DNA from: Oxalobacteraceae bacterium UBA5157
GTDB lineage: Bacteria > Pseudomonadota > Gammaproteobacteria > Burkholderiales > Burkholderiaceae_D
Assembly: GCA_002415335.1 (NCBI GenBank)
Contig: DHXL01000225.1
Span: 1-14,851 of the forward strand
Length of the DNA stretch: 14,851 bases
Direction of reading: 5' to 3'
The position numbers and the translations under genes were made by a program. The notes below the pieces were generated by a model, which saw only the letters and a list, made by a program, of their open reading frames with translations, searched no databases and was not told where the DNA came from. Of this stretch, positions 1 to 6,952 are shown one piece after another (positions within the stretch are counted from its first letter, which is position 1; each line of letters begins with the position of its first letter).

Positions 1-21
1 TTCCGCCGGAAAAGCGGAGAC

Positions 22-750
22 CTACCGATCGAGCTCCGGATAGTGCCGGAAGATGCCGTCCTCATTGAACGCCAGGCGCCGCTTCGACGCCAGGTAGGCG
101 GCAATCCGGGGCCGCGCCGAGGCCCGGTCGTGCAATGCGAGCAGCCCCGGAAGCTCCGGCTCGATGCGCGCCATCGTCCGCGGGAACGCGTAGCGCAAGC
201 CGGCGACCATTTGGAACATCGATAAATCGACATACGACAAGCGGCCGCCGACCAGATAGCCGCCGCGCCGCGGATTCTGCGCCAGTACGCGTTCGAAGTA
301 GCCGAGGAATTTCGGCACGCGGTTGGCCGTGAAGTCGGCCGCGCGCCGCTTTGCCTCGCGTTTCTGGTCTTCGTAATACAGGCCGCCGGCAATCGGGTGA
401 TGGCAGTCGTGCACTTCGGTCAGCAAGTCGGCGATCGTCAACTGCAACTGGTGCGCCCACAATCGACCGGCTTCGGCGCGCGGCGCCAGGCCATGACGCG
501 CGCCGAGGAATAACAGGATATTGGCGGTCTGGCCGATCACGCGCTCACCGGCTCTCAGATACGGCGCTGCAAATGGCGGATGTTCGATTGTCGTGCTATC
601 GAGCGTGCGCATCAGCGCGGCTATGCCCATGCCCTGGCGTGCCGGCAGGCGCGCTACGTCGACATAGTCCGCGCCGGCTTCCTCCAGCAGCAAACGGATG
701 AATTCTCCGCGTCCCTGGATATCGGGCCAGTAGTAGAGTTCATAAGTCAT
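22..750 (-). CDS. Glutathione S-transferase family protein (two-domain, sigma-like)
   Basis: Predicted cytosolic GST of 242 residues, normal length for the family. The N-terminal thioredoxin-like domain (about residues 1-85) opens with TYELYYWPDIQGRGEFIRL, a beta-alpha start typical of sigma/alpha-like classes with Tyr near the active site, and carries a Q74-T75 pair in GQTANI where GSTs bind the glutathione gamma-glutamyl group. The all-helical C-terminal domain (about 95-240) has the GST N-capping box S172-Y-V-D175 in GGRLSYVDLSMFQ. I chose the ATG at 750 rather than the upstream in-frame start at 783 because GGGGAG lies about 9 nt before it and the fold begins immediately. It is divergent from the next gene, 166 bp away. 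The substrate cannot be deduced; detoxification is the family default. The family call is solid, the class assignment is inference. Confidence 0.92.
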   Translation of the reverse strand: MTYELYYWPDIQGRGEFIRLLLEEAGADYVDVARLPARQGMGIAALMRTLDSTTIEHPPFAAPYLRAGERVIGQTANILLFLGARHGLAPRAEAGRLWAHQLQLTIADLLTEVHDCHHPIAGGLYYEDQKREAKRRAADFTANRVPKFLGYFERVLAQNPRRGGYLVGGRLSYVDLSMFQMVAGLRYAFPRTMARIEPELPGLLALHDRASARPRIAAYLASKRRLAFNEDGIFRHYPELDR

Positions 751-916
751 GCGCCTTGCTCCCCGCGTGATATACCTTCCCATTATGGTCCATCAAGACG
801 ACGCGCGTTGCGTTGCGTTGCGTCACACTGCCACGAAGACGGTGCATGCATATCGCGCAGATGTTTGCGCGGCCTATACTGTCAATCATCCTGTTCATCG
901 TCGCCGGGAGCACGTC

Positions 917-1618
917 ATGCCTGATATCCCGCATTGCATCCGCCACCTCGTTTGCACGCTCGGCCTTTGTCTCGTTGCCAGCGTAGCGCAGGCCAATGCG
1001 TTCAGTAACTTTATTGGCATGCAATTCGTCGATCTTCCCGGCAGCAAGCTTCAGATGGGAAAAACCGAGGTCACGCTGGGCCAGTTCAGACGTTTTCCGG
1101 CCGCACGCGGCAGCGATCGCTTCGAGACATCCAACCGCTATGGCGACGACGCACCGGTGGTCTACGTATCCTGGGAGGATGCCAACCAGTTTATCGATTG
1201 GCTCAATCGCAGCAAGACGGCGGACGACCGCGGCGTCTATCGCCTGCCGTCGGAAGCGGAATGGGAAGCCGCCTGCCGCGCGGGCGGCAACCAGGCTTAT
1301 TGCGGCGGCGACGAGCCCGACGCGGTCGGCTGGTTCGACCAGAACAGCGGCTATCGACCGCATGCGGTGGCGACCAGACAGCCTAATGCATTCGGCCTGC
1401 ATGACATGAGCGGCAACGTCGCGGAGTGGACGGCGAACTGCTGGCTGGATGGCGCCCGCGCCGCTCCGGCTGCGGGCAGCTGTGCCGGTCGCGTGGTGCG
1501 CGGCGGATCGTGGCTCAGCTACGATGGAATGACGCTTGGCGCGGAGCGGTATTTCGAAGCGCCCTGGTCGCGCAGCGATACGGTCGGATTTCGGGTAGCG
1601 CGAATGCTCGCCCCCTAG
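917..1618 (+). CDS. Exported FGE/sulfatase-modifying-factor fold protein lacking the catalytic Cys pair
   Basis: 233-residue protein with a Sec-type signal peptide (hydrophobic stretch about residues 10-25, cleavage plausible after AQA or ANA near 24-28), followed by a formylglycine-generating-enzyme (FGE-sulfatase) domain from about 33 to the end. Diagnostic motifs are GKTEVTLGQF (49-58), PVVYVSWEDANQFIDWLN (80-97), YRLPSEAEWEAACRAG (108-123), FGLHDMSGNVAEW (159-171), RVVRGGSW (192-199) and GFRVAR (224-229). True FGEs have GGSxxCxxxxC; here the positions are Ser201 and Thr206, so sulfatase formylglycine formation is unlikely and a structural or ligand-binding role is more probable. The ATG at 917 is preferred because GGGAG sits 7 nt upstream and it directly starts the signal peptide; the in-frame start at 749 would add 56 unlikely residues. 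A -10-like TATACT lies at 875-880 without a good -35. It ends 4 bp from the convergent gene. Confidence 0.9.
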   Translation: MPDIPHCIRHLVCTLGLCLVASVAQANAFSNFIGMQFVDLPGSKLQMGKTEVTLGQFRRFPAARGSDRFETSNRYGDDAPVVYVSWEDANQFIDWLNRSKTADDRGVYRLPSEAEWEAACRAGGNQAYCGGDEPDAVGWFDQNSGYRPHAVATRQPNAFGLHDMSGNVAEWTANCWLDGARAAPAAGSCAGRVVRGGSWLSYDGMTLGAERYFEAPWSRSDTVGFRVARMLAP

Positions 1619-1622
1619 TCAA

Positions 1623-1883
1623 TCATTTCTTCGCGAGCAATCGATCGATATACCGCTTGGCCATGAACTCCGCATGGTCGTAGCAATCCTCCAGCGTGTT
1701 GAAGGGTGCGATGGTGCCCATGTCAAGCAGCGTGTCCTCATCGGGCTTCGTCGTCGCGCCTTGCCGGGTCGCATTGACAATCGGAATGAAGCGCCACTTC
1801 TCCGGGATCGCCTCGGGGTTCATCACCAGTGCGGTAAGAACCAGGTCGTATCCGCAATACGTCATGCGCATGTTCTGATGCAT
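1623..1883 (-). CDS. Small conserved-looking protein of unknown function
   Basis: I do not recognise this 86-residue protein. It starts MHQNMRMTYCGYDLVL, contains a Pro/Trp segment EAIPEKWRFIPIVNA, and ends in a charged helix with the Cys of EDCYDHAEFMAKRYIDRLL. No signal peptide, no transmembrane segment and no metal-binding motif are evident, so it is probably cytosolic. The reading frame extends upstream to 2075, but I chose the ATG at 1883 because GGAG lies 7 nt before it and the extra N-terminal residues look non-coding. Other starts remain possible (1928, 1871, 1865). It converges on the FGE-fold gene with only 4 bp between the stop codons. The 254 bp upstream of it separate it from the divergent Cache gene and presumably hold both promoters, neither of which is convincing by eye. 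Confidence 0.7.
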   Translation of the reverse strand: MHQNMRMTYCGYDLVLTALVMNPEAIPEKWRFIPIVNATRQGATTKPDEDTLLDMGTIAPFNTLEDCYDHAEFMAKRYIDRLLAKK

Positions 1884-2137
1884 TTGAGTCTCCGCTGAAT
1901 CAAGGTCGAAATCCGTTGAAGACTCCATGATACCGGCATGGCGGCGCGGAGGATACTGTGGCGAGTACAGCCGCATCGCGCCAGCGATACTGAATAATTT
2001 GGCAACTCCCATTGAAATGCTTTGGTGATCGAGATCAATTCGGAACCCGATGAAACGGTTTACATTTGATGACATTCAATAGGCGGTATCGTGCCGACGA
2101 TGAATAACAAACCAACAACATCGAAAGGAACCGTCGC

Positions 2138-2608
2138 ATGAAAACCCTCATCCGCGTAATCACGTTCACACTTTTTACCGCGTTGCTGAACACCGCTGCG
2201 CTGGCCGCCGGCGACCGCGGAACGGCTGACGAGGCGACTGCACTGGTCAAGAAAGCAGTGGCTTACATAAGAACAAACGGCAAGGAAAAGGCGTTTGCCG
2301 CATTTAACGATCCGAAGGGCCAGTTCGTCGATCGAAATCTGTATATTTTCGTGTATGACCTGAAGGGAACCAGTCTCGCGATCGGCAATGGAAACAGCGG
2401 AAAAATGGTCGGCAAGAATCTGCTGGACATGCGGGATGCGGATGGCAAGTACATGATCAAGAGCTTCATCGAAGTCGCGAACGCGAAAGGGAAAGGCTGG
2501 GTCGATTACAAATGGCCGAATCCGGTTACCAAGGGTGTCGAATCCAAGTCAAGCTACTTCGAAAAGATTGACGACATGATCGTCGGATGCGGAATCTACA
2601 AACAGTGA
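2138..2608 (+). CDS. Secreted stand-alone single Cache domain protein (sCache_2-like)
   Basis: 156-residue protein. Residues 1-23 form a signal peptide (MKTLIRVITFTLFTALLNTA, cleavage near ALAA). The remainder is a single Cache-type sensor domain: helix with ATALVKKAVAYIRTNGKEKA, then FNDPKGQFVDRNLYIFVYDL, the GKNLLDMRDADGKYMIKSF core and KGKGWVDYKWPNP, ending with KSSYFEKIDDMIVGCGIY. These are hallmarks of the sCache_2 family, usually the periplasmic ligand domain of chemoreceptors and histidine kinases that binds small carboxylates. Here no transmembrane anchor or signalling module follows, so it is a free periplasmic domain that may act as a binding-protein partner. The start is supported by AAAGGA 9 nt upstream. 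The gene is monocistronic in appearance, with 152 bp before the toxin-antitoxin operon. The ligand is unknown. Confidence 0.9.
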   Translation: MKTLIRVITFTLFTALLNTAALAAGDRGTADEATALVKKAVAYIRTNGKEKAFAAFNDPKGQFVDRNLYIFVYDLKGTSLAIGNGNSGKMVGKNLLDMRDADGKYMIKSFIEVANAKGKGWVDYKWPNPVTKGVESKSSYFEKIDDMIVGCGIYKQ

Positions 2609-2703
2609 TAAAAGGCCGGAAAATCACGCAGTCTTAAACCGTTGCCAAGCATTAATGCATCGACCGCCGATCAAGCGGCCGTTTGTTCCCAATCCCACGT
2701 AAA

Positions 2704-2732
2704 TTGCTGCAGAAACGTTTTAAGAATATACT
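2704..2732 (+). promoter_or_regulatory. Candidate sigma70 promoter of the Xre/RES operon
   Basis: TTGCTG (2704-2709) is separated by 17 bp from TATACT (2727-2732). The -10 matches five of six consensus bases and the spacing is optimal, while the -35 is weak. It lies directly before the antitoxin gene, giving a leader of about 20 nt. The CAGAAAC motif that recurs at 2738 overlaps the -35/spacer junction, as expected for an autoregulated toxin-antitoxin operon. Confidence 0.55.
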
Positions 2733-2734
2733 TT

Positions 2735-2750
2735 CTTCAGAAACCTGAAG
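2735..2750. promoter_or_regulatory. Inverted repeat CTTCAG-AAAC-CTGAAG, candidate antitoxin operator
   Basis: A perfect 6-bp inverted repeat with a 4-bp spacer lies between the -10 element and the start codon. Its right arm abuts the ribosome-binding site AAGGAGG (2749-2755). A related sequence, CTGCAGAAACG at 2707-2717, repeats CTTCAGAAACC at 2735-2745 with two mismatches, 28 bp apart. Xre-type antitoxins commonly repress their own promoter through such repeats; that this is the operator is inference. An RNA hairpin masking the ribosome-binding site is the alternative. Confidence 0.45.
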
Positions 2751-2760
2751 GAGGCCCCCC

Positions 2761-3138
2761 ATGAGCATCGCAGCTCCAGCCGTGCGGCGCGACGCCGCCG
2801 GCACAGTCACCAAGGCCGTGATGCGCGCGGCCACTATTTTGCAGATCAAGCAATCATCGATCGCGCGCATCCTGGGCGTCAGCGCCGCGACCGTGTCGCG
2901 CCTGTATGCGGGGAACTACCTGCTCACTCCCGAGCGCAACAAGGAATGGGAATTCGCGCTGCTGTTTGTCCGCCTGTTTCGTTCGATCGACGCCATTCTC
3001 GGGCATGGCGACAGTGCGCACAAATGGCTGACCGGAAATAATCTCGCGTTGAACGGACGCCCGGCCGATCTGATCGAAACCACGGAAGGATTGGTGCGCG
3101 TTCTGCACTATTTAGACGCGCACCGTGGCCGCATTTAA
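2761..3138 (+). CDS. Xre/MbcA/ParS-type antitoxin (HTH plus DUF2384)
   Basis: Antitoxin of a type II RES-Xre module, 125 residues. Residues about 22-56 form a helix-turn-helix (QSSIARILGVSAATVSRLYAG), the DNA-binding part. Residues about 62-122 are the MbcA/ParS/Xre toxin-binding domain (DUF2384) with the typical WLTGNNLALNGRPADLIETT segment, followed by a short helix that ends the chain. This C-terminal domain is expected to insert into and block the active site of the RES partner. The start is firm: AAGGAGG lies just before the ATG. The stop codon lies inside the first codons of the next gene (14-bp overlap), consistent with translational coupling. The protein probably represses its own promoter. 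The assignment rests on motif and gene-pair context together. Confidence 0.92.
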   Translation: MSIAAPAVRRDAAGTVTKAVMRAATILQIKQSSIARILGVSAATVSRLYAGNYLLTPERNKEWEFALLFVRLFRSIDAILGHGDSAHKWLTGNNLALNGRPADLIETTEGLVRVLHYLDAHRGRI

Positions 3139-3841
3139 GACCGCGACGGTCGCGCTCGACTTATGGCGCGCGGTCGAGGCCCAGCATCGCGTATCAACCA
3201 TGGTCCTGGTCGATACGCTGGATGAACAGGCGCTGCTCGAACATCTGCTGGAGGAGTCGAAACCGGCGCTCGCAAGCGGACAGCGGGCGCTACACTGGCT
3301 GCTGTTCACCCCTTTCCGTTATCCGCCACTGCCGAGCGGCTCACGCTTTCGCGCACCGTCCGAGCCCGGCGTTTTCTACGGCGCGGAGAGGAAGCGTACC
3401 GCGTGCGCGGAACTCGGCTATTGGCGCTGGCGGCTGCTGATGGACAGCCCGGGCCTGGACTCGATTGACCCGATGCAGCAAACGCTGTTCAAGACACCGG
3501 TGCGCGCCGCAACGATCGATCTGCGCGATCCGCCGCTGTCCAGAAGGCGCAAACAATGGACCGATCCCGCGGATTATTCGGCCTGCCAGCAATTGGCGCG
3601 CCGCGCGCGCGACGCCGAAGTGGAGATGATCCGCTACGAGTCGGTGCGCGATCCGCAGGCTGGCGGCTGTGCCGCGGTCTTGAGCCATGGCGCATTCGCG
3701 GCAATCGCGCCGTCTGAAAGCCAGACCTGGATGCTGGCCGTGTTCCGGCGTCACGTTTTCTGGCGGCTCGATTCCGTGTTCGACGATCAGACCTTCGAAT
3801 TCAAGGCGGATGCCTGGGGGCCGCGCAACCGAATCGGTTAG
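3125..3841 (+). CDS. RES-domain toxin (predicted NAD+-degrading)
   Basis: 238-residue toxin, starting at a GTG inside the antitoxin gene. The RES fold begins near residue 68; the conserved residues are visible as Arg74/Arg76 in GSRFRAPSEPG, Tyr85 in VFYG, Glu96 in RTACAELGYWR and Ser173 in YESVRDPQAGGCAAVLS. The name-giving R-E-S triad and the downstream small beta segments fit ADP-ribosyltransferase-like RES enzymes, which deplete NAD+ by phosphorolysis or hydrolysis and arrest growth. The first roughly 60 residues are an N-terminal extension seen in the longer RES subfamily. No truncation or frameshift is seen, so the toxin should be functional. Expression is probably coupled to the antitoxin. 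No clear terminator follows; the gene converges on ycgR 135 bp away. Confidence 0.92.
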   Translation: MAAFKTATVALDLWRAVEAQHRVSTMVLVDTLDEQALLEHLLEESKPALASGQRALHWLLFTPFRYPPLPSGSRFRAPSEPGVFYGAERKRTACAELGYWRWRLLMDSPGLDSIDPMQQTLFKTPVRAATIDLRDPPLSRRRKQWTDPADYSACQQLARRARDAEVEMIRYESVRDPQAGGCAAVLSHGAFAAIAPSESQTWMLAVFRRHVFWRLDSVFDDQTFEFKADAWGPRNRIG

Positions 3842-3925
3842 CGCGCGCGGGCGCCGTTTTCAGGGCGGCCCGGACGCCCGGCGAGCGCCGGCGGAGAAGT
3901 GAGCCGCGCCGGGGTTTTCATTTTC

Positions 3926-3937
3926 ATGCGATCGCAT
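3926..3937. repeat. 12-bp perfect palindrome ATGCGATCGCAT between convergent genes
   Basis: Perfect self-complementary 12-mer in the 135-bp region between the RES toxin and ycgR. It contains the 8-mer GCGATCGC. No loop is available for a stable RNA hairpin, so it is more like a DNA-binding or chance site than a terminator. Function unknown. Confidence 0.4.
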
Positions 3938-3976
3938 AGGATCGTTTCCGAGCGCACGCAGATGTCGGGCCGGCCG

Positions 3977-4738
3977 TTAGCTCTTGCGTTTGCGTCCTTC
4001 GCCGGTTTCAGGAACCATTCCGCGCCGCTCATGTTCGACTCTCGTGACGTAACGCTGTATCGCCACCGCCATCGCGGGCGCCAGGTCCGAAAAGCGCAAG
4101 CCGACGCGAAAACGCGTGCCACTGTGGCGATCGGCCAGATGCGTCACATGGCGCACCTCCGCCGAACAATTAATCGCGCGCTGTTTCGCCAGCACGAAAT
4201 TTACCCGCGCGATCGTCTGGCCGAGCGCGAGGTGCAGCCGTTCGTCGACGGTAATGCCGATGCCGCCCACGCTCACGTCGTGGAGCGTGCAATCCCCCAG
4301 AATGGCGCCCTCGTCCGAGAATAATTTCACCAGAAACGGCTTCGCCACCGGCAACAGAATCCGATAGCTTTCGCGCCGTTGACGCCGCACTATCCGTTCC
4401 GGCAGCGGTACCCAGAAAGCATCGCTACCGCCCCAGGAAAAGCGGTGCGCCTGAGTTCCCGAAAACTGGATGTGAATGCCGTTCAGGTGCGCGACAAAGA
4501 TGCAGCCGGGGCTTTCCGGCAGGCGCTGGTTGGCCTTGACGTCGCCGCTGAGATCGAAGATCAAGGCGTCGTGGCGGGCCTCCAGTAGCCTCGTCAGGAA
4601 GAAGTCCTTGCCGGCGTTGAAATTTACCGTGACCGATTCACGCCGATAGATAACATCGTTGAGAACGTTGAGGATTTCCATCCGGCCACGCAGGAAGTAG
4701 CGATCCTCGATCTCGTCGTCGCTCAATAAGATGCTCAT
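3977..4738 (-). CDS. ycgR: YcgR-type flagellar brake protein, canonical PilZ site
   Basis: 253-residue cytosolic c-di-GMP effector. The N-terminal YcgR domain spans about residues 1-112 and the PilZ domain about 116-240. The c-di-GMP signature is intact: R122-E-S-Y-R126 preceded by Arg121, and D154-V-S156-V-G-G159. Known YcgR proteins bind c-di-GMP and then contact the flagellar motor to slow rotation. The start ATG at 4738 has GGAA 7 nt upstream. It is the downstream member of a tandem pair; 42 bp separate it from the paralogue, so co-transcription is likely. The tail ends in the basic GRKRKS. No flagellar genes are in the window. An Arg just before RxxxR is associated with binding of a c-di-GMP dimer in some YcgR proteins (inference here). 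Confidence 0.92.
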   Translation of the reverse strand: MSILLSDDEIEDRYFLRGRMEILNVLNDVIYRRESVTVNFNAGKDFFLTRLLEARHDALIFDLSGDVKANQRLPESPGCIFVAHLNGIHIQFSGTQAHRFSWGGSDAFWVPLPERIVRRQRRESYRILLPVAKPFLVKLFSDEGAILGDCTLHDVSVGGIGITVDERLHLALGQTIARVNFVLAKQRAINCSAEVRHVTHLADRHSGTRFRVGLRFSDLAPAMAVAIQRYVTRVEHERRGMVPETGEGRKRKS

Positions 4739-4780
4739 CTCAATTCCGGCATTGCGGTGACCGCATCGCGAGCGCCTCGC

Positions 4781-5530
4781 TCAATGATGATCATCGGCGA
4801 CATTTTCCATCGCCAGCCTGCGCCGCTCATACTCCAGGTCGATGATGTAGCGCTGGATCACCGCGCGCGCCTCCGCCGACAAATCGGAGAATGCGACGCC
4901 GATGCGATGGGGGGAATTACCCTCATCCTGCGCCAGATCGGTCGCATGGCGCAGGCTGACCGCGCAGGCGATCTCGCCGCGTTCCGGCAGCAGCAGGCTG
5001 ACGCTGGCGATCCTTTGGCCAAGCGCGGCGCTCGACGGCTCATCGACGGTAACCCCGAGTCCGCCGACGCTTAAATCGTGCACCGGCCACTCGCCCAGGC
5101 TGGTGCCATCGATCGAGAATAATCTCGCCTTCACTGCTTGCTGCGGCGGTATCAGGATACGAAAACTCTCTTGCCGCTGCAGGCGCACCAGTCGTTCCGG
5201 AAGCGGCATCGAAAGCGCGCCTCCCCCCCAGGAAATTCGCCGTACCCGGCCACCGGTAAACTGGACGCATATGCCGTCGGGACGCGCGAGGAACGAGCAT
5301 GCATGGGTTCTTAAGAAAGCTTGATTGACGTCCTGGTCGGGACTCATCGCAAAGATCAGCGTATTCTTTCGCACTTCCAGCAGCGTCGTGTGGAACGCGT
5401 CGCCATCGCCGAAGGTGACGCTGACCGGTTCGCGACGATGGATCAGATCGTTCAAGACATTCAGTATCTCCATCCTGCCCTGCACGGAGAAACGGTCGTC
5501 GTTTTCATCGTTACTCAAACCGTCATTCAC
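4781..5530 (-). CDS. ycgR: YcgR-type PilZ protein with altered RxxxR motif
   Basis: 249-residue paralogue of the neighbouring YcgR with the same architecture (YcgR domain about 1-110, PilZ about 114-235). Matching blocks include GRMEILNVLND and the SWGG-to-PLPER region. The second PilZ motif is intact (D152-L-S-V-G-G157), but the first is Gln120-E-S-F-R124: the leading Arg of RxxxR is Gln (CAA). Both arginines normally contact c-di-GMP, so affinity may be lower or altered. I chose GTG at 5530 over the ATG at 5542: GGGAG lies just upstream of the GTG, and the N-terminus then aligns residue for residue with the paralogue (LSNDE against LSDDE). It is the first gene of the pair, 95 bp after the thioredoxin-fold gene. 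No promoter is obvious. Confidence 0.88.
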   Translation of the reverse strand: MNDGLSNDENDDRFSVQGRMEILNVLNDLIHRREPVSVTFGDGDAFHTTLLEVRKNTLIFAMSPDQDVNQAFLRTHACSFLARPDGICVQFTGGRVRRISWGGGALSMPLPERLVRLQRQESFRILIPPQQAVKARLFSIDGTSLGEWPVHDLSVGGLGVTVDEPSSAALGQRIASVSLLLPERGEIACAVSLRHATDLAQDEGNSPHRIGVAFSDLSAEARAVIQRYIIDLEYERRRLAMENVADDHH

Positions 5531-5625
5531 CGCAGCTCCCATCCGGTGCCGACACGACAGTCACCTTCCGTCTCGCAGGACTCGCTCGTTTTCCGGCCAA
5601 TTCTTGCAATCGGGTCGGCCTGAGG

Positions 5626-6081
5626 TTACTGTCGATGCTGTATCACCCGGTTAAAAAAATCATAGATTCCTTGCTCGCCCATCTTGCGTGCATCGGCCAA
5701 CTCGCCGCCCTTGGTCGAATAGATAATCTTGTCATCGGCGGTCAGTATCACCGCGGCCGGGATTCCTTTCTTGATCGGATTTCCATACGATTTTTCCAGC
5801 GCGATATTCTTGTCGAATTGTCCTACATCGATTTTGACGACGATGAATTTTGCATCGATTTGCTGAGAGCTCTTGCCATGCAAGGCCTTGTCCAGTTCGC
5901 GGCAATCGGGACACCAGTTAGCTCCAAATACGAGCAGCACATCCTTGTCGCTGCCGCGCGCTCTCAGTAATGCACTGCGCACATCGGACGCGCCGTCCGC
6001 TTTTTCGTCGTAGGGCATATTGACCGCGAGAACCGTGGACGAGAGAACCAGGAAAACGAACAATGAAAAAATGCTTTTCAT
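5626..6081 (-). CDS. Exported thioredoxin-fold protein with CPDC active site
   Basis: 151 residues. Residues 1-20 are a signal peptide or N-terminal anchor (MKSIFSLFVFLVLSSTVLA). The mature part is a thioredoxin fold: VLLVFGANWCPDCRELDKAL with the redox pair Cys57-Pro-Asp-Cys60, the FIVVKIDVGQFD strand, and the cis-proline in GIPAAVI (Pro108). It probably works in the periplasm or at the inner membrane as a thiol-disulfide oxidoreductase. A CPDC dipeptide is less common than CGPC or CPHC; redox direction cannot be read from sequence. The ATG at 6081 is chosen because GAGGTG lies 8 nt upstream and the signal peptide starts there; the longer frame to 6171 is unsupported. It follows the transglycosylase gene by 101 bp on the same strand and may be co-transcribed. 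Confidence 0.9.
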   Translation of the reverse strand: MKSIFSLFVFLVLSSTVLAVNMPYDEKADGASDVRSALLRARGSDKDVLLVFGANWCPDCRELDKALHGKSSQQIDAKFIVVKIDVGQFDKNIALEKSYGNPIKKGIPAAVILTADDKIIYSTKGGELADARKMGEQGIYDFFNRVIQHRQ

Positions 6082-6182
6082 GTGAGACACCTCAACGTTG
6101 GCGAAGACGACCGCATGCCGATTATGCTGCCACGGAAAAGTCGGCAACGCAATATCGCCATGGATCTCCATGGCCGGATCGC

Positions 6183-6836
6183 TCAGGGTGCCGGAACGGA
6201 TTGGAACCGGTTGTAGCGCTCGAGTACCATCGGCACGTACTTGAGCGTTTCCGGGTAAGCCGGCACGCGCCGGCCATGCCGAATAACCGCGCTCTCGCCG
6301 GCGTTATACGCCGCCACGGCCAACCGCACGTCGCCATTGAACATCACAAGCAGGTCGCGCAGGTAGCGCGCCCCGACTTCGACATTTTGTTCCGGCGCAT
6401 AGAGATTGAATCGACCGTAGCGCGCCGCTGTCGCCGGCATCACCTGCATCAGGCCGATCGCGCCCTTCGGCGAGCGCGCTCGTGGATTGAAGCCGGACTC
6501 GACTTCGATGACCGCCTTCAGCAATGCCGCATGGACGCCCTGCAACTTCGCGATGCGCTGCACTAACGGTTCCAGCGCGTCTCGCCGCGCGGCGAGTTGC
6601 CGGCTGGTCACGGGTCCGGTTCCGGCCCGCGGCCATAACAGATTGCCATCGAACAGGGCAAATACATGCGATGTGCGATTGATCGGTCGATCGGAGTAAG
6701 TGGGCACTTTGCCGGACGCATCGTATGAGCGGTAGATGCCGTTGCTTTCTGCTTGCGCAAAGGCAGTCGCGCATAGCGCAATCCCGAGCACGAGTTGCCG
6801 CGCCGACGCCGGACCTCCGCCTGGTGTGGAGTTCAT
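6183..6836 (-). CDS. Periplasmic lytic transglycosylase (SLT family) with DUF4124-like N-terminus
   Basis: 217 residues. A signal peptide (hydrophobic about 14-28, cleavage near AQA) is followed by a DUF4124-like segment IYRSYDASGKVPTYSDRP (34-51), then an SLT goose-lysozyme-like domain (about 92-205). Catalytic Glu113 lies in EVESGFNPRA; the family motifs KGAIGLMQVMP (124-134) and AYNAGESAV (176-184) follow. It is predicted to cleave peptidoglycan glycan strands to 1,6-anhydro-muramyl products, as in wall turnover or assembly of envelope machines. I take the ATG at 6836, 7 nt after GGAGG; a GTG one codon upstream (6839) is an alternative. Such small SLTs can be housekeeping or dedicated to secretion and flagella; the neighbours do not decide which. 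Confidence 0.93.
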   Translation of the reverse strand: MNSTPGGGPASARQLVLGIALCATAFAQAESNGIYRSYDASGKVPTYSDRPINRTSHVFALFDGNLLWPRAGTGPVTSRQLAARRDALEPLVQRIAKLQGVHAALLKAVIEVESGFNPRARSPKGAIGLMQVMPATAARYGRFNLYAPEQNVEVGARYLRDLLVMFNGDVRLAVAAYNAGESAVIRHGRRVPAYPETLKYVPMVLERYNRFQSVPAP

Positions 6837-6858
6837 CACATCCTCCCTGTTCAGCCGT

Positions 6859-6888
6859 ACGATACGCTCACATCATGATTTGCGGCAA
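6859..6888 (-). promoter_or_regulatory. Weak candidate promoter for the transglycosylase gene
   Basis: Read on the minus strand, TTGCCG (6883-6888) and TATCGT (6859-6864) are 18 bp apart, upstream of the start at 6836. Each hexamer matches four of six consensus bases. Position is right, strength is marginal. Confidence 0.33.
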
Positions 6889-6952
6889 GTATTTGATGTG
6901 ACAACAGGCAACAGGGGGAAGCAGTCGAGGCGATTTCGTGGGACGAGGCGGC

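Noticed and set aside
749..916. N-terminal extension of the FGE-fold gene from an in-frame ATG at 749
   Set aside because: The extension would put 56 residues ahead of a signal peptide and overlap the GST start; GGGAG precedes the internal ATG at 917.
2649..2658. Palindrome GCATTAATGC after the Cache gene
   Set aside because: Only 10 bp without loop or T-tract; too short to call a terminator or operator.
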